In this document: positions 35,325 to 43,668 of the stretch, one piece after another
How positions within the stretch are numbered: position 1 is the stretch's first letter
Layout: each line of letters opens with the position of its first letter
Source: an uncultured Elusimicrobiales bacterium
GTDB taxonomy: Bacteria > Elusimicrobiota > Elusimicrobia > Elusimicrobiales > Elusimicrobiaceae
Assembly (NCBI GenBank): GCA_944327085.1
Contig: CALVGG010000003.1
Span: 1 to 64,000 of the forward strand
Length of the DNA: 64,000 nucleotides
Reading direction: 5' to 3'
The notes under the pieces: generated by a model
Databases searched by the model: none
Seen by the model: only the letters and a program-made list of their open reading frames with translations
What the model was told of the DNA's origin: nothing
Translations under genes and position numbers: made by a program

Positions 35325-35742
35325 TTAAAATCCCCAACACTTCAAAATCTTCAATGGCTTTTTTGTCTTCTTCGGATAAATTATCCACATATTTAATGGC
35401 GTAAATAATCAGCGTTACTTTCGGCACGGCGGCGCCGTCTTCGGCGCTGTTATATTGGCCCAAAAGCATGGCGTCCGCCCCTTTGGAGGCTACAAACTTG
35501 CGGCCTCTTTCCACCCCGCGGCGCAGGGATTCCCGGTCCGGGTCCACATTTTTGATACGCAAAAGGCCTAAATTGCCGTACGGACGGGTAATATCTTCCC
35601 GGCCGGTAACAAGCTCCACCTTGCCGGATTTATTGGGCGGAAAGTCCGGCCCGATGGCGATCCAGTCCATATTCACATGGTCCAGTGTGGCACAGCCGGC
35701 CAATAACAACAGCCATACCGGTAAAAAAATAAGTTTTTTCAT
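35305..35742 (-). CDS. Lipoprotein of unknown function
   Basis: 145 residues. Lipobox LLLLAGC with Cys at ~17, then a small alpha/beta domain (GADAMLLGQYNSAEDGAAVPKVTLIIYAIKYV) like small outer-membrane lipoproteins with repeated strands. ATG 35742 follows AGGAGA with good spacing; an upstream ATG at 35748 overlaps the SD. It starts 14 bases after rlmN ends and runs into the ComB-QueC gene by 20 bases. No family recognised. Confidence 0.8.
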   Translation of the reverse strand: MKKLIFLPVWLLLLAGCATLDHVNMDWIAIGPDFPPNKSGKVELVTGREDITRPYGNLGLLRIKNVDPDRESLRRGVERGRKFVASKGADAMLLGQYNSAEDGAAVPKVTLIIYAIKYVDNLSEEDKKAIEDFEVLGILNERTNS

Positions 35743-35755
35743 AAGCATCTCCTAT

Positions 35756-36775
35756 TTATTTGCGTGTGGCCAACTGCCCGCAGGCGGCAAGCACGTCGTT
35801 GCCCATACTTTTGCGGATAGTAACCCCTATACCCATTGCTTTTACGGCGGCAGCAAAGTCTTTCACTACTTTATCGTCCGTCTTTGCGCCGCGCCCCAAG
35901 TTACACGCTATTAAATTAACGTGTATTAAATAATTGTCTTTAATACCAAAAATCCACTTCGCCAGTTTGCGGATATGCTCCGGCCGGCTGTTTACGTTTT
36001 CCAATACGGAATATTCCAAAAACACCTGTCGGCCCGTCATGGCGATGTATTCTTCCACCGCTTTTTGCAGTTCTTCTAAATTAAAACGGCGGTTTACGGG
36101 CATCATTTTGCTGCGTTCGGCGTCGTCTGCATTATGCAGAGAAACGGCCAAATTGGCCTGCGGCAAATCCACCGCCAGCTTGTGCAGTTTATCGGCAATA
36201 CCGGCCGTGGAAATGGAAATGTGCCGCGCCCCGATGTTTAAATAGTCCGGGTTGGATAAATCCCGCGCGGCTTTTACCACATTTAAATAATTTAAAAGCG
36301 GTTCCCCCATACCCATAAATACCACGCTGGAAATACGCTCCCCCAGTTTTTCTTTACGCACGTATTGATACCACATTAAAACCTGGTCAGTAATTTCCTC
36401 TTCGGTTAAATCCCGTTTAAAGCCCATTTTGCCGGTACTGCAAAAAGAACATCTAAGCGGGCAGCCCACCTGGCTGGATACGCATACGCTCCAAGTATCC
36501 TGCGGTTTTAAAAGCACGGTTTCTATTTGCAGTCCGTCGCGCAGGGTTAGCAGGGCCTTGGCGGCTTTGTCTTTTTGGGAAAAGACCATCTTGCTTACGG
36601 TAAAACTTAAAAGGGGGTATTTTTGTTTTAAGTCTTCCCGCACCTCAGCAGGCAGAGAGGTGGCCTCATCCCACGAAGATATACCGCGTTTAAAAACGGC
36701 CTCCTGCACTTGTGCAATGCGGAAATTGGGCAGCCCCAGCTTTTTGATGTGTTCTTTTACGGCTTCAAAATTCAT
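35756..36775 (-). CDS. rlmN: 23S rRNA (A2503-C2)/tRNA (A37-C2) methyltransferase
   Basis: 339 residues. Radical-SAM enzyme: the 4Fe-4S cluster Cys are in GCPLRCSFCSTGKMGF (~105-120), followed by the GMGEPLLNY SAM motif and the AVSLHNADD stretch. The C-terminal catalytic Cys lies in NDVLAACGQLATRK. N-terminal helical domain (LGLPNFRIAQVQEAVFKRG) is the RNA-binding part. Methylates A2503 of 23S rRNA and A37 of some tRNAs. Confidence 0.96.
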   Translation of the reverse strand: MNFEAVKEHIKKLGLPNFRIAQVQEAVFKRGISSWDEATSLPAEVREDLKQKYPLLSFTVSKMVFSQKDKAAKALLTLRDGLQIETVLLKPQDTWSVCVSSQVGCPLRCSFCSTGKMGFKRDLTEEEITDQVLMWYQYVRKEKLGERISSVVFMGMGEPLLNYLNVVKAARDLSNPDYLNIGARHISISTAGIADKLHKLAVDLPQANLAVSLHNADDAERSKMMPVNRRFNLEELQKAVEEYIAMTGRQVFLEYSVLENVNSRPEHIRKLAKWIFGIKDNYLIHVNLIACNLGRGAKTDDKVVKDFAAAVKAMGIGVTIRKSMGNDVLAACGQLATRK

Positions 36776-36910
36776 ATGTTTACACCTAATATATAGATTA
36801 TATTTATTTTACCATTTTACATAGCCCAAATGCCGCCCGCACCCGCACTTTTTACAGGGGTTTTGGCCCCAGGTGAAAAAATAGCATTATTTTAGTATAA
36901 TACCAGCACG

Positions 36911-38398
36911 ATGACCCAAGAAATTAAATTCAGCACGGCCGGTTTCCGGACCGTTACCGCGGACGGCATGACCGCCCAGTCCGTACAACGTTTGGCTTAC
37001 GGGATTTCCGAACATATTTTGGAACATCCTTTCTATGGATTTGAAGGTACCGGTTACCAAAAACACTGCCAGGAACGGGGCAAAAAGCCCAAAAAACCGT
37101 TGGTAATAGTGGGGCATGATACGCGATTCCTGTCCCGCCAGTTTGCGGCCGTGGCGGCAAATGCTTTGGTACAAAGCGGTATCACCGTAAAAATGGCCGA
37201 GCTCCCCCTCCCCACCCCGGTGGCCGAGTGGGCCGTGCTTAACGAATGCGCAGTGGGCGCCATTGTTATCACCGGCAGCGAAAGCGAATATTATGTAAAC
37301 GGCGTAAAATGGATTTCTTATTACGGCGGCATTGCCAATAACGAAATTGTAAGCGATATTGAACGCCGCATTCCGGCACCATCCTCACAAATTTTAAAGG
37401 CGTCTTCTACCGAGTTTGATTATTTAAACGCGGCGGTCATCGTTACGCGTGATATGCGCAAAGACTATATTGCCCATATTGAAAAACTATTAGACGTAAA
37501 AGCGCTTAAAAAATCTAAACTTAAAATCGCGGTGGACCCGCTTTACGGCACTGCCAAAAACTATTTCCGCGATTTGCTGGAAAAATACGGCATTGCCGTG
37601 GAAGGCATACACGAAGAGACGGACGTGCTCTTTGGCGGCAAAGTGCCAAACGCGGGCCCCGTCAGCCTGGAAGAACTGAAGAAATTGGTTACTTCCAAAA
37701 AAATGCACCTGGGTATTGCCTGCAACCCGGACTGCGACAAATTTGGCATTATAGACAGCGACGGAAACTGGGTATCCCCCAATGAAATTATCCCCATGCT
37801 TTTGGAGCATATTGTACGCAATAAAAGCATTAAAGGGCGCGTGTGCCGCAGTGTAATTACTTCCAACCTGCTGGACCAGGTGGCCAAGGCCCACGGCCTG
37901 ATGCTGCGGGAAACCCCCGTAGGATTTAAATATATTACCGAACTGATGACCACCGGCCAATACCTGCTGGGGATGGAAGAATCCGGAGGGATTGCCATTG
38001 CCAAACACATACCGGATAAAGACGGCCTGCTGGCGTGCTTTTTAATTGTGGACATGCTGGCCGTGGAAGGCAAAAGCTTAAAACAGCTTAGGGCCTCTTT
38101 CTACAAAAAATACAAACCGCTGTATGACCAAAAAGTAAGCATACCCAAAACGGAAACGGAAATTAACCGCATTATGGAACGGCTGGATATTAAGCCGCCG
38201 CTGTCCGTCAATAAAACGTCCGTATGGCGTATTGACTCTACAGACGGGTTTAAATTTATCTTAAAAGGCGGCAGCTGGCTGGCCATTCGCCCGTCCAGCA
38301 CGGAGCGCCTGATCCGTATGTATGCCGAAGCACCGGATGAAAAAATACCGGCGGCCTTAATTAAAGAAGGTAAAAAAATTATAGACAGCATTATTTAA
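36911..38398 (+). CDS. Phosphohexomutase (phosphoglucomutase/phosphomannomutase family)
   Basis: 495 residues, four-domain alpha-D-phosphohexomutase. Active-site loop is divergent: canonical TASHNPxxYNGxK reads ITGSESEYYVNGVK, keeping the phospho-Ser (Ser123) but not the His/Asn/Pro. The metal loop DxDxDR reads NPDCDKFG. Sugar loop GMEESGG is intact and the phosphate-binding RPSSTERLIRMYAE (~458) is close to normal. Expected role is interconversion of hexose-1- and -6-phosphates; the altered loops suggest a shifted substrate. It precedes eno by 29 bases. Confidence 0.88.
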   Translation: MTQEIKFSTAGFRTVTADGMTAQSVQRLAYGISEHILEHPFYGFEGTGYQKHCQERGKKPKKPLVIVGHDTRFLSRQFAAVAANALVQSGITVKMAELPLPTPVAEWAVLNECAVGAIVITGSESEYYVNGVKWISYYGGIANNEIVSDIERRIPAPSSQILKASSTEFDYLNAAVIVTRDMRKDYIAHIEKLLDVKALKKSKLKIAVDPLYGTAKNYFRDLLEKYGIAVEGIHEETDVLFGGKVPNAGPVSLEELKKLVTSKKMHLGIACNPDCDKFGIIDSDGNWVSPNEIIPMLLEHIVRNKSIKGRVCRSVITSNLLDQVAKAHGLMLRETPVGFKYITELMTTGQYLLGMEESGGIAIAKHIPDKDGLLACFLIVDMLAVEGKSLKQLRASFYKKYKPLYDQKVSIPKTETEINRIMERLDIKPPLSVNKTSVWRIDSTDGFKFILKGGSWLAIRPSSTERLIRMYAEAPDEKIPAALIKEGKKIIDSII

Positions 38399-38427
38399 GC
38401 CCGTATATTTTACGGGCGGGAGGACAT

Positions 38428-39699
38428 ATGCCCCGCATTAAAAAAATTACCGCAAGAGAAATTTTAGATTCCCGCGGTTTTCCCACCGTGGCGGCCGACG
38501 TATGGTTGGATGACGGCACCGTAGGCACCGCCAGTGTGCCCAGCGGGGCGTCCACCGGTTCGCACGAAGCGCTGGAACTGCGCGACGGCGGAGAGCGCTA
38601 CAACGGCAAAGGCGTTTTAAAAGCGGTGGCAAATGTGGGGCGTATTTCCCAACAGTTGGCCGGGATGGACCCGTACGACATCCGCCTGATTGACGACAGC
38701 CTGCTGGCTATGGACGGCACCGAAAACAAAAGCAACCTGGGTGCCAATGCCATGCTGGCGGTATCCATGGCGGTACTCCGGGCGGGCTGCCACCATGCGC
38801 ACCTGCCGCTGTACCAACACCTGCGCAAGGTATATGATTTAAAGTTGGATACTTACCTGCTGCCCGCGCCTATGTTAAACATTATTAACGGCGGCAAACA
38901 TGCCGATTCCGGCCTGGACGTGCAGGAATTTATGATTCTGCCTTTGCAATTTGATACTTTTTCACTCGCTTTGCGCGCCGCCAGTGAAACCTACCACACC
39001 TTAAAAAACCTGCTTAAAAGCCAGGGCATGGTAATAGCCGTGGGGGACGAAGGCGGATTCGCGCCTAAAATCACCAAACACGAGGACGTATTTAAAACCA
39101 TTTTATCCGCCGCACGGCAGGCGGGTTACCCGCAAATGGCTTTGGCGGTAGATTGCGCCTCCAGCGAATTTTATAAAAACGGCCAATACCATTTTGAAGG
39201 CGCCGCCTACAACGCCGAACAAATGACGGATATTTACACAGACTGGTGCAAAAAATATCCTCTCTTGTCTATTGAAGACCCCCTGCAGGAAGACGATTGG
39301 GCCGGCTGGCAGTATATTACGCAAAAGTTGGGCAAAAAAATTAATTTAGTGGGGGACGACTTGTTTGTTACCAACCCGCACCGCCTGCAAAAAGGCATAG
39401 AAAACAAAATTGCCAATTCTATTTTAATTAAACTAAACCAAATAGGCACCGTATCGGAAACGGTAGACGTTATCCAAAAAGCCCATGCGGCCGGATACAC
39501 CACCATTGTGTCCCACCGCTCGGGCGAAACGGAGGACAGCTTTATCGCGGATTTGGCTGTAGCCGTAAACGCGGGCGCCATAAAAACCGGTGCGCCGGCC
39601 CGCGCAGAGCGCACGGCCAAATATAACCGCTTAATGCAAATAGAGCTGGAGCTGGGAGAAAACGCCCGGTATGCACAAGACCGCGTATTTAAAAAATGA
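38428..39699 (+). CDS. eno: Enolase
   Basis: 423 residues. 2-phosphoglycerate to phosphoenolpyruvate. Motifs: ILDSRGFPTVAADVWLDDG, PSGASTGSHEALELRDGG, catalytic GDEGGFAPKI, metal Asp/Glu in LSIEDPLQEDDW and VGDDLFVTN, KLNQIGTVSET with the catalytic Lys, and SHRSGETEDSFIADLAVA. SD GGGAGG. A GCCCG/CGGGC hairpin lies just upstream (38399-38417). Its stop overlaps the next start (ATGA). Confidence 0.98.
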   Translation: MPRIKKITAREILDSRGFPTVAADVWLDDGTVGTASVPSGASTGSHEALELRDGGERYNGKGVLKAVANVGRISQQLAGMDPYDIRLIDDSLLAMDGTENKSNLGANAMLAVSMAVLRAGCHHAHLPLYQHLRKVYDLKLDTYLLPAPMLNIINGGKHADSGLDVQEFMILPLQFDTFSLALRAASETYHTLKNLLKSQGMVIAVGDEGGFAPKITKHEDVFKTILSAARQAGYPQMALAVDCASSEFYKNGQYHFEGAAYNAEQMTDIYTDWCKKYPLLSIEDPLQEDDWAGWQYITQKLGKKINLVGDDLFVTNPHRLQKGIENKIANSILIKLNQIGTVSETVDVIQKAHAAGYTTIVSHRSGETEDSFIADLAVAVNAGAIKTGAPARAERTAKYNRLMQIELELGENARYAQDRVFKK

Positions 39700-39998
39700 T
39701 TTCTAACGAATTGCGCCGTTTTATTAACAAAAACAAAAAGCCCCTGCTGCTGGCGGTAGTGGCGGCGGTGGTGGTATGTATTGGGCTGGGCGGCAGCATT
39801 TTAAATTTGTTTCACAATAAAATGGAACTTAAAAAACTAACCCGCCAAACCGCCCAGTTGGACGAGGAATATAAACAGCTTTCCCAACGTTTAAAATTAC
39901 TGAAAGAAGAGGACCCCCAATACCTGGAGCAGCTGGCCCGCACCCGCTACCACATGACCAAACCGGGAGAAATGGAATTTCGCTTTACGGCACAATAA
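39696..39998 (+). CDS. Septum formation initiator (FtsB/DivIC family)
   Basis: 100 residues. One transmembrane helix (~17-38, LLLAVVAAVVVCIGLGGSIL) followed by a coiled coil (KKLTRQTAQLDEEYKQLSQRLKLLKEE) and the conserved YLEQLARTRYHMTKPGE end, as in FtsB/DivIC. In known bacteria it links FtsL and FtsQ in the divisome. Placement directly after eno is common in bacteria. Confidence 0.93.
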   Translation: MISNELRRFINKNKKPLLLAVVAAVVVCIGLGGSILNLFHNKMELKKLTRQTAQLDEEYKQLSQRLKLLKEEDPQYLEQLARTRYHMTKPGEMEFRFTAQ

Positions 39999-40010
39999 TA
40001 AAGGAGTTTT

Positions 40011-40619
40011 ATGAATATAGACACCATTAACTTAGGCCCTATGGACAACTGCACCTATTTAGTTAGCGAAGGGAAAGACGCCCTGCTGATTGACCCCGCC
40101 TGGGACATGAATTTTATCCAACACCGGCTGGACAGCGCCAACTTGCACTTATTGGCCGTGCTGTTTACCCACGGGCATTTTGACCATGTAAAATTTGCGC
40201 AAGAGCTGTTAAAAGCGCACCATTTAAAAGCGTATATAGAGGAAAATGACGCCAATTTAACAGGTATTTCTCCCGAATATTTACATACTTATTCCGGAGA
40301 GCAAAACCTGCAAATAGGCCCCTTTGCCGTGCATATTATCCCCACCCCGGGGCATACGGCAGGCGGCGTATGCATACAAATAGGCCATGCCGTTTTTACG
40401 GGGGATACGCTTTTCCCCGGGGCTTGCGGCCGGGTGGATTTGCCGTCTTCCAACCCGCGTGATATGCGCAAAAGCCTGCTAACCTTATCCAAACTGCCGG
40501 ATGACACCCAAATTTTTGCCGGGCACAGCTATGGCGGGAAAGCCAGTTCGTTTATTAGTTATGAACGCCTGCACAACCCCTTTATGCGCAATGCCATTAA
40601 AGACAAGGACATCCTTTAA
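40011..40619 (+). CDS. Metallo-beta-lactamase fold hydrolase (glyoxalase II-like)
   Basis: 202 residues. MBL metal motif FTHGHFDHVK (~57-66), then TPGHTAGGV with a metal His (~115), GDTLFPGACGRVDL with a metal Asp (~130), and AGHSYGG with the last His (~173). Resembles the short glyoxalase II-like hydrolases; substrate not predictable. SD AAGGAG. Second gene in the eno-divIC-MBL-lgt-rluD run; the lgt ATG overlaps its TAA by one base. Confidence 0.92.
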   Translation: MNIDTINLGPMDNCTYLVSEGKDALLIDPAWDMNFIQHRLDSANLHLLAVLFTHGHFDHVKFAQELLKAHHLKAYIEENDANLTGISPEYLHTYSGEQNLQIGPFAVHIIPTPGHTAGGVCIQIGHAVFTGDTLFPGACGRVDLPSSNPRDMRKSLLTLSKLPDDTQIFAGHSYGGKASSFISYERLHNPFMRNAIKDKDIL

Positions 40620-41404
40620 TGCACCCCATACTTTTTAAAATAGGCTCGTTTGAAATGGCCAGCTACGGCCTGATGACCGCCCTGGGCTATGCGGCGGCGG
40701 CGTGGTATTTGTTGGGCAAATTAAAAAAAATTAATTTGGATAAAGACACCTTCTGGAATTTAATTTTTATTGCTTTTGTGGGGGCGCTGGCCGGCAGCAA
40801 GTTGTTATATATTATCGTTTCCTGGCCCATGCTGGGGGACACGCTGGCCCAAAAATTAACCAATATTGTGCAAAACTTCCGCTACGGGTTTGTGTTCTTT
40901 GGCGGGATGATCGCATCCGTAGGGGCTTTGGTGTGGTATATAAAAAAGAAAAAACTGCCCCTGTTGCCCACGGCGGATTTTTTAATTGTGGCGGTGCCTT
41001 TGGGCCATGCGCTGGGGCGGGTTGGCTGTTTTTTGGCCGGTTGCTGCTACGGCAAACCGACCGATTCCCCCTTAGGTGTAGTGTTTAATAACCCGCACAC
41101 GCTGGTACCGCCCGAGCTGCGCGGCATCCATTTACACCCCACCCAGTTATATGAAGCTTTTGGCAATATTTTGCTTTTTATCTGGCTGCATTACGCCTAT
41201 AAAAAGAAGCATAAACCCGGCACCATTTTATTGCAATACATTATTGGTTACGCAGCGATGCGCTTTATAATAGAATTTTTCCGGGGCGATTTTCGCGGGG
41301 CGTACATTTTGGGGTTATCCCCCTCACAGGCGCTGGCCGTATGTGCGGTATGTGCGGCGGCGGCCGTGTATTGGTTTTTTATGAAGGAGCCGAAAAATGG
41401 CTGA
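40619..41404 (+). CDS. lgt: Prolipoprotein diacylglyceryl transferase
   Basis: 261 residues, about seven transmembrane helices. Transfers diacylglycerol from phosphatidylglycerol to the lipobox Cys of prelipoproteins. The family motif is GHALGRVGCFLAGCCYGKP (~120-138) with the essential Arg, then HPTQLYEAF and FIIEFFRGD. Consistent with several lipoprotein genes in this window. Coupled to the genes on both sides by short overlaps. Confidence 0.95.
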   Translation: MHPILFKIGSFEMASYGLMTALGYAAAAWYLLGKLKKINLDKDTFWNLIFIAFVGALAGSKLLYIIVSWPMLGDTLAQKLTNIVQNFRYGFVFFGGMIASVGALVWYIKKKKLPLLPTADFLIVAVPLGHALGRVGCFLAGCCYGKPTDSPLGVVFNNPHTLVPPELRGIHLHPTQLYEAFGNILLFIWLHYAYKKKHKPGTILLQYIIGYAAMRFIIEFFRGDFRGAYILGLSPSQALAVCAVCAAAAVYWFFMKEPKNG

Positions 41405-42311
41405 AAAGAAAAAAATTGTTTTTGACGGCTACTCCCGCCGTTTGGATATTTTTGTATGCGACGAGCTGGAAAAGTTTCCCCGCTCGCTGGTGCAGCGTTT
41501 AATTAAAGACGGCAAAGTAACCGTAAACGGAAAAACAGTTAAACCCTCGTGGCCGCTTACGCCCGGTGAAGTGGTGGAAGTAGAACTGCCTACCCAACAA
41601 AAAACGGCTACGTCCTTAAAGGATTTAATGATTTATGATGATGAGGATTTTTTTGTCATCATCAAACCCGCCGGCATGTTGGTGCACCCGCAAAGCCCCA
41701 TTTGGGAAACAAACCCGGAGGCCGTTTTTACATTTGAAGAAACCTTGGTATCGGTTATTTTGGCTAATCCCCCCAAAGATTTTGATATGTCCACCCCGCG
41801 CGCGGGCCTGGTGCACCGGCTAGACCGGGAAACCAGCGGCGTAATGGTGGTGGCGAAGAATGCTATTTTTCAAAACTGTATGACGGAGCTTTTTGCCCAG
41901 CGGCAAGTGCGTAAAACCTATCACGCCATAGCCTGCGGCGAAATACCCAACGACGAAGGCGTGATTGACGTGCCTATAGGCCGCGTGGCGGGCGGGAAAA
42001 TAAAAGCGTCCGACCTGGGACGCGAAGCCGTAACCGAATATAAAGTACTGGAGCGCAAAAACGGTTTTACCCGCGTGCAATTGCACCCTGTTACCGGCCG
42101 CACCAACCAGCTGCGCGTGCATTTAAGCTGGTTAGGATACCCCGTACTGGGGGACTGGCTGTATAAAGGCGCCACCGCGCCGCGGCTGATGTTACACTCC
42201 CGCCGGGTGGAATTTAACCACCCCTATACGGGTAAAAAATTAAAGTTTGAGGCTCCCGTCCCGCCGGATTTTAACGCCGCGTGGGAACGCGTCACCCAAA
42301 CAAAAAAATAA
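41397..42311 (+). CDS. Large-subunit-type pseudouridine synthase (RluD family)
   Basis: 304 residues. An S4 RNA-binding domain at the N-terminus (RRLDIFVCDELEKFPRSLVQRLIKDGKVTVNGK) followed by the catalytic domain with the active-site Asp in HRLDRETSGVMVVAKN (~142). Also GRTNQLRVHLSWLGYPVLGD. The class isomerises uridines in 23S rRNA helix 69 (RluD) or related sites; the exact target is not given by sequence alone. Overlaps lgt by 8 bases. Last gene of the run. Confidence 0.94.
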   Translation: MAEKKKIVFDGYSRRLDIFVCDELEKFPRSLVQRLIKDGKVTVNGKTVKPSWPLTPGEVVEVELPTQQKTATSLKDLMIYDDEDFFVIIKPAGMLVHPQSPIWETNPEAVFTFEETLVSVILANPPKDFDMSTPRAGLVHRLDRETSGVMVVAKNAIFQNCMTELFAQRQVRKTYHAIACGEIPNDEGVIDVPIGRVAGGKIKASDLGREAVTEYKVLERKNGFTRVQLHPVTGRTNQLRVHLSWLGYPVLGDWLYKGATAPRLMLHSRRVEFNHPYTGKKLKFEAPVPPDFNAAWERVTQTKK

Positions 42312-42318
42312 TTTATCT

Positions 42319-42347
42319 CACCCCCGCTGCAGCCGGGGGTTTTCTTT
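42319..42347 (+). terminator. Terminator of the eno-rluD operon
   Basis: ACCCCCG / CGGGGGT stem, CTGCAGC loop at 42320-42340, then TTTCTTTG. Confidence 0.8.
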
Positions 42348-42458
42348 GCGCACGTAAATATCCGCCGGGCATAATTTTATTTTTGTACACGCATATGGTT
42401 TGTGGCGTGCATTTCCAAATGTAAAATTTAAACCCTGCCCCAAATATGCTGCCTAAAA

Positions 42459-42490
42459 CAAAAAACCCGGGGTACCCCGGGTTCTTGTTT
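42459..42490 (-). terminator. Terminator of the GNAT-family gene
   Basis: AACCCGGGGTACCCCGGGTT perfect palindrome, followed on the minus strand by a T-rich run (TTTTTGTTTTAGG). Confidence 0.85.
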
Positions 42491-42499
42491 GGTTATTGT

Positions 42500-43606
42500 T
42501 TATAATTTTTTTTGGTACAGGCGGTAGCGTTTGCTTTGCCAGCAGCCGCATTCTAAAATACCGCGTATAATGCCTTGGTTGTCTTCCAACACCCAGGAAA
42601 GTTCCGCCTCGTCCCAAATGGCGACGCCGTGGTCTATAATGTGTTTAATTAAAATTAAATCAATGCCGCGGTGGCGGTGCTCCGGCGAGACGCCCAGCAT
42701 AATCAGCCGCGCGTCCTTAATATGGCGCCAGGACCACAATGCTTTTAATACGCGCCACGGGTTGCATAAAGAGCCTTTCAGTTCTTTTAAAGCGTGGTTC
42801 ATATTGGGGATGGCAATGTAAAAACCGGCCGGTTTTCCGTCCACCTCCAACACACAGGTGCCTTCCGGGCGGACCACCATTTTAAGCTCCTGTACCATAT
42901 CGGCCATTTCTTTTTCGCTCAAAGGTACAAAACCCCAGTTATCCGCCCAGGCTTGGTTGTAAATATCCCGGATAATTTGGGCTTCTTTTTCAATATTTTT
43001 TAAATCAATGCGCCTAAGCGTAATGCCTTTTTGCCGGGTACAGCGGGAACAAACTTTTAAAAACCGTTCGGAAAATTTTTCGTTCTTGGTGCGGTGGAAG
43101 GCCAATACGTCCTTTACCTTAGTAAAGCCTTCCGCCAATATTAAATCCGCATAATACGGGTAATTGTAAGGCATCATAATGGCAGGCATTTTATCAAAAC
43201 TGTCCACCAGTAAACCGTATACGTAGTTGCTGGAAGGGTTTGCCGGCCCGCGCACGGCACTTACCCCGCGGGAACGAAGCCAGTTTTCGGCCGCTTCAAA
43301 CAAAGCGTGGGAAACCTCGTCGTCTTCAATACAGTCAAAAAAACCAAAAAAACCAATATGTTCGTGGTGATATTCGTTATGGGCACGGTTTACCAAAGCC
43401 ATAATACGGCCCGATAATTTACCGTTTTTATAAGCCAAAAACATTTTATTTTCGGCGTGCGTCCAAAAAGCGTTATCAGGAGAGAGCAACTTGCGCGTAT
43501 CGGCTTTTAATTCCCCCACCCAGTAAGGGCTTTTTTTGTAAAGTTGAAAGGGAAAATCAATAAATTCTTTTAGATTTTTTTGGTTTACTTCTTTTATTTC
43601 AATCAT
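42500..43606 (-). CDS. GNAT-superfamily N-acyltransferase
   Basis: 368 residues. Opens with a conserved block (LYKKSPYWVGELKADTRKLL), then a GNAT-like core: HIGFFGFFDCIEDDEVSHALFEAAE, GVSAVRGPANPSSN, YPYYADLILAEGF; a second half carries a further acetyltransferase-like region (GTCVLEVDGKPAGFYIAIPN; IMLGVSPEHRHRGIDLILI with the CoA-binding pattern). The family is widespread in bacteria. Upstream lies an alpha-oxoamine synthase, and as I recall the bacterial ceramide synthase of Caulobacter is also a GNAT-type protein, so N-acylation of a long-chain base is a reasonable guess, not proven. Confidence 0.75.
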   Translation of the reverse strand: MIEIKEVNQKNLKEFIDFPFQLYKKSPYWVGELKADTRKLLSPDNAFWTHAENKMFLAYKNGKLSGRIMALVNRAHNEYHHEHIGFFGFFDCIEDDEVSHALFEAAENWLRSRGVSAVRGPANPSSNYVYGLLVDSFDKMPAIMMPYNYPYYADLILAEGFTKVKDVLAFHRTKNEKFSERFLKVCSRCTRQKGITLRRIDLKNIEKEAQIIRDIYNQAWADNWGFVPLSEKEMADMVQELKMVVRPEGTCVLEVDGKPAGFYIAIPNMNHALKELKGSLCNPWRVLKALWSWRHIKDARLIMLGVSPEHRHRGIDLILIKHIIDHGVAIWDEAELSWVLEDNQGIIRGILECGCWQSKRYRLYQKKL

Positions 43607-43627
43607 GCGGGAACCCTCTTTTAAAAG

Positions 43628-43655
43628 GCAAAACCCCGCATAAGCGGGGTTTTGC
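43628..43655. terminator. Hairpin between the alpha-oxoamine synthase and GNAT genes
   Basis: GCAAAACCCCGC / GCGGGGTTTTGC perfect 12-bp stem with ATAA loop, with T-rich arm on the minus strand. It would terminate or attenuate transcription from the synthase gene before the GNAT gene. Confidence 0.75.
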
Positions 43656-43668
43656 AGCCTGATAATAT

